Shown: piece by piece, positions 49,793-52,043 of the stretch
Numbering within the stretch: position 1 is the stretch's first letter
Layout of the letters: each line of letters starts with the position of its first letter
DNA from: HB2-32-21 sp003448675
GTDB lineage: Bacteria; Pseudomonadota; Gammaproteobacteria; Pseudomonadales; Porticoccaceae
NCBI GenBank assembly: GCA_041584755.1
Contig: JBFHDK010000012.1
Coordinates: 1 to 52,043, forward strand
Direction: 5' to 3'
Length of the DNA: 52,043 nt
Position numbers and translations under genes: made by a program
Notes under the pieces: generated by a model
Told to the model about the DNA's origin: nothing
Database searches by the model: none
What the model saw: the letters and a program-made list of their open reading frames with translations, nothing else

Positions 49793-50413
49793 TTAGGTCA
49801 AAAAAGAAGCTTTGATACCATCGACCATAAACTGAACAGCCAGAGCTGCCAAAAGCAGCCCCAGCAAACGACTGACGACGTTGGCGCCTGTTTCCCCTAA
49901 TGATCTTGTCAAGATAGGTGCGTAAAGTAGCGCTATTAACGTTGTTAAAAGCACGGCCACAAGGACTAACAGGATGTCCCATGGCAGTGGACTGACGGTG
50001 CTGGAGGACACGAATAAAAATAATGTGGTGATGGCTCCCGGCCCCGCTAGCAGTGGAAACGCGAGTGGAAAAACTGAAACATCCTGTTTGTGTATGGCTT
50101 CATCCTGTTCCGTCGTGGTGGTGGAGCGCAGGCCGGACTGGCGGGCGAAAATCATATCGATTGACACCAAAAACAGTAGCGCGCCACCGGCAATGCGAAA
50201 TGCCGAAATGGAGATGCCGAACCATTCCAGTAAAAAAGTGCCCGAGAAGAGAAATAGCAATAATATGCCACTGGCATACAGTGTTGCGCGGATCGCCATT
50301 TTACGTTGGACTTGACGGCTGACCCCTTGAGTCATGGCGGCGAACAGCCAGGCTACGCCTACGGGGTCGACGACACTGAACAGGACGACAAAATTATTGA
50401 GGATATTATCCAT
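49793..50413 (-). CDS. MarC family integral membrane protein
   Basis: The 206-residue product has the six-helix MarC/UPF0056 fold: FVVLFSVVDPVGVAWLF at helix 1 with the conserved Asp-Pro, MAIRATLYASGILLLFLFSG, FRIAGGALLFLVSIDMIF, and FPLAFPLLAGPGAITTLFLF. The C-terminal helix ends LLLAALAVQFMVDG. MarC proteins have no settled function. E. coli MarC is not itself needed for multiple antibiotic resistance. A 12-bp perfect palindrome lies 4 bases upstream of its start codon. Confidence 0.9.
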   Translation of the reverse strand: MDNILNNFVVLFSVVDPVGVAWLFAAMTQGVSRQVQRKMAIRATLYASGILLLFLFSGTFLLEWFGISISAFRIAGGALLFLVSIDMIFARQSGLRSTTTTEQDEAIHKQDVSVFPLAFPLLAGPGAITTLFLFVSSSTVSPLPWDILLVLVAVLLTTLIALLYAPILTRSLGETGANVVSRLLGLLLAALAVQFMVDGIKASFLT

Positions 50414-50417
50414 TACT

Positions 50418-50429
50418 CATTGATCAATG
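50418..50429. repeat. 12-bp palindrome CATTGATCAATG upstream of marC-type gene
   Basis: CATTGATCAATG is a perfect palindrome 4 bases upstream of the marC-type start codon (which lies on the reverse strand). It could be an operator or chance; its closeness to the start codon would place it over the ribosome binding site. Confidence 0.35.
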
Positions 50430-50811
50430 GTTTTATTTGGGTGTTTTGGGGATGTCTAATATAGTCAATTTAGCAATCTGGTCTTGGGTTTGCCGCGCTA
50501 GGGTTGGTCTACCGTTACCGGTAAACTTTCGGATACTACTACAGTGGGTTAGCTTGCGTAATAATTTTGAGAAGCAGTGTTCACTGCAGGAGGCGTACGC
50601 GCTACGCAAGCCTGGCGGTACCGTCATGTGCGGACAGGGGGCATTGGTGTGCTTTAACCCAGTAAGCGTGCGTTTGATACTGTATAAGGCTATTAAAGTC
50701 GTGGGGCCTGTTCTCGCCAGGGAGTTGGCTGCTTACCGGTGGCCAATGCTCACGATGGTTTTTCAATCGACGGGAAAAAGCGTTTAGCAGGTGTAATAAA
50801 GGAGTAAACTG
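50430..50811. other. Gene-free region with nested inverted repeats
   Basis: This 380-base stretch between marC and acnA has no gene that I can support, although a 116-codon frame without family likeness crosses it. It holds three nested pairings: TGGGTTA (50545-50551) with TAACCCA (50655-50661); GCTTGCGTA (50552-50560) with TACGCAAGC (50603-50611); and GCAGTG (50574-50579) with CACTGC (50582-50587). The palindrome TTACCGGTAA lies at 50515-50524. Together they could fold as a branched structure. The acnA ribosome binding site AAAGGAG lies at 50798-50804. Confidence 0.45.
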
Positions 50812-50814
50812 GTG

Positions 50815-52043
50815 ATGAAAGTGACAGATGACCGCTACCAAATTCGCAAGACCCTCAGCGTCAACGGTAAAGCCTACCAGTATTGGAGCTTAAAAAGCCT
50901 GGAACAGCAGGGCTTTTCCGGCATTGCCGAACTGCCCTATAGCTTGAAAATTTTGCTGGAAAATATCCTGCGAGGCGATGACGGCACTGAACGCGCTCGT
51001 CAGGCCATAGAGACCTTGGGCAACTGGCAGCAACATCGTGGCAGCGAGCAAGAGATTGCCTTTCGCCCCTCTCGAGTCCTGATGCAGGATTTTACCGGCG
51101 TGCCGGCAATCGTCGACCTGGCGGCGATGCGTGATGCTATGACTCGCCAGGGGAGGGATCCCTCTTTAATTAATCCGCTCACGCCTGTTGATTTGGTGAT
51201 CGATCACTCTGTCATGGTTGATCGTTACGCCGAACCTGACGCCTATGAACAAAACGTAAGAATTGAAATGCTCCGCAATGCAGAGCGTTACCAGTTTCTG
51301 CGCTGGGGGCAGACTGCATTTGATAATTTCCGGGTGGTCCCGCCGGGTACCGGAATCTGCCACCAGGTAAATCTAGAATACTTGGCCAAATCCGTATGGG
51401 TGAGTGAGTATGACGGACAGCTTTATGCCTATCCGGATACCCTGGTGGGCACCGATAGTCATACCACTATGATCAATGCACTGGGTGTGCTGGGGTGGGG
51501 TGTCGGCGGGATAGAAGCCGAAGCAGCCATGTTGGGCCAAGCGGTCACGATGCTGATTCCTGAGGTAGTGGGCTTTAAACTAACGGGGCGGCTCAAGGAG
51601 GGCGTTACCGCCACTGATTTGGTGTTAACCGTCGTGGAAAAGCTGCGTCAACACGGCGTTGTCGGAAAATTTGTCGAATTTTTTGGCAGCGGTCTCGACT
51701 TTCTACCGCTGGCGGATCGTGCAACGATTGCGAATATGGCCCCAGAGTATGGTGCTACCTGCGGATTTTTCACCATCGATCAAGAGACTCTGAACTATCT
51801 GCGCCTCAGTGGTCGTGAAGAAGACAGCATCATGTTGGTCGAACACTACGCCAAAGAACAGGGCATTTGGCGTGATAGCAGTTCCTCCGAACCCGTTTAC
51901 GACAGCACCTTGGTGCTGGATCTTAATGAGGTGGTTCCTTGTGTTGCTGGTCCCCGACGCCCTCAGGATCGGGTGGCGTTAAATGACTTGCCCCAAAGTA
52001 TCGAACAAATGCTGGCTCTGAGGGGGCGGCAGAATCGAACAGC
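50815..52043 (+). CDS. acnA: Aconitate hydratase AcnA (3' end outside window)
   Basis: AcnA interconverts citrate and isocitrate through a [4Fe-4S] cluster. From ATG 50815 the frame stays open to the window edge (about 409 codons). Residues shared with E. coli AcnA include VLMQDFTGVPAIVDLAAMRDAM, NPLTPVDLVIDHSVMVDRY, VPPGTGICHQVNLEYL, VGTDSHTTMINALGVLGWGVGGIEAEAAMLGQ and EYGATCGFFTID. A GTG at 50812 is in frame and nearer the AAAGGAG site; ATG is chosen as the more usual start. The [4Fe-4S] Cys ligands lie partly beyond the edge. Confidence 0.94.
   Translation, partial: MKVTDDRYQIRKTLSVNGKAYQYWSLKSLEQQGFSGIAELPYSLKILLENILRGDDGTERARQAIETLGNWQQHRGSEQEIAFRPSRVLMQDFTGVPAIVDLAAMRDAMTRQGRDPSLINPLTPVDLVIDHSVMVDRYAEPDAYEQNVRIEMLRNAERYQFLRWGQTAFDNFRVVPPGTGICHQVNLEYLAKSVWVSEYDGQLYAYPDTLVGTDSHTTMINALGVLGWGVGGIEAEAAMLGQAVTMLIPEVVGFKLTGRLKEGVTATDLVLTVVEKLRQHGVVGKFVEFFGSGLDFLPLADRATIANMAPEYGATCGFFTIDQETLNYLRLSGREEDSIMLVEHYAKEQGIWRDSSSSEPVYDSTLVLDLNEVVPCVAGPRRPQDRVALNDLPQSIEQMLALRGRQNRT

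Noticed and set aside
50545..50661. Integron attC site
   Set aside because: The GTTA and TAAC ends are in the reverse order to attC core sites, and no integrase or cassette lies near.
50437..50787. 116-codon forward frame between marC and acnA
   Set aside because: No family likeness, no ribosome binding site, and it crosses the nested inverted repeats. Treated as non-coding.
1..52043. tRNA, rRNA, CRISPR, insertion sequence or prophage
   Set aside because: No cloverleaf with CCA end, no rRNA signature, no spaced direct repeats, no transposase or integrase-like protein was seen by reading.

Overview
This window is a chromosomal segment of a gammaproteobacterium. Most of it is conserved housekeeping backbone. 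Two gene orders stand out: ubiG-mupP-yciK next to gyrA-pheA-tyrA::aroA-cmk-rpsA-ihfB, and nadK-rhomboid-DUF1315-DUF2797-pepN. Both resemble the order I recall from Pseudomonas. The TyrA-AroA fusion, the TamAB pair and the RimB/RimK/AstE-like trio also fit the wider Pseudomonadales/Cellvibrionales. The thiolase/DUF35 pair with an F420-type LLM enzyme recalls oligotrophic marine relatives such as Spongiibacteraceae or Halieaceae; that lineage guess is inference. I see no rRNA, tRNA, CRISPR, insertion sequence or prophage. Layout, left to right: Positions 1-3082 form a leftward run: VC0807-type membrane protein, YciI, SH3/coiled-coil protein, pdxJ and a partial DUF2520 gene. Positions 3279-6371 form a rightward yciO, scpA-scpB-rluB block. 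Positions 6402-9954 form a leftward mtaD-ubiG-mupP-yciK operon. Positions 10158-16844 hold gyrA, pheA, tyrA::aroA and cmk. The rpsA leader has two look-alike hairpins, followed by rpsA, ihfB, lapA, pyrF and a ComEA-like gene, with three clear intrinsic terminators. Positions 20802-26555 hold nadK, a rhomboid protease, DUF1315, DUF2797 and pepN. Positions 26616-33964 are more accessory: a ferritin-like helical protein, a non-canonical thiolase with its DUF35 partner, a divergent LLM oxidoreductase, an orphan membrane protein, two tandem CNNM/CorC genes and an orphan secreted protein. After ptsP (34011-36272) comes an atypical groES-groEL pair. It is preceded by a near-consensus sigma-32 promoter, its two ORFs overlap, and its GroEL lacks the Gly-Gly-Met tail, so it looks like a secondary chaperonin. 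A short MscS-like channel follows. A leftward rimB-rimK-AstE-like operon (39400-41924) encodes a retropepsin-like protease, an amino-acid ligase and a deacylase-type metallohydrolase; it is the most suggestive candidate for a coupled protein-modification system. The right end holds a dicarboxylate symporter, a class II glutamine amidotransferase broken by an internal deletion, tamA-tamB, marC, a 400-base non-coding stretch with nested inverted repeats, and the start of acnA. Three functional themes emerge. The first is aromatic amino acid synthesis, with three enzymes of the pathway packed behind gyrA. The second is envelope maintenance (TamAB, rhomboid, LapA, MscS, CNNM). The third is protein quality control or modification (GroESL, RimBK, PepN).
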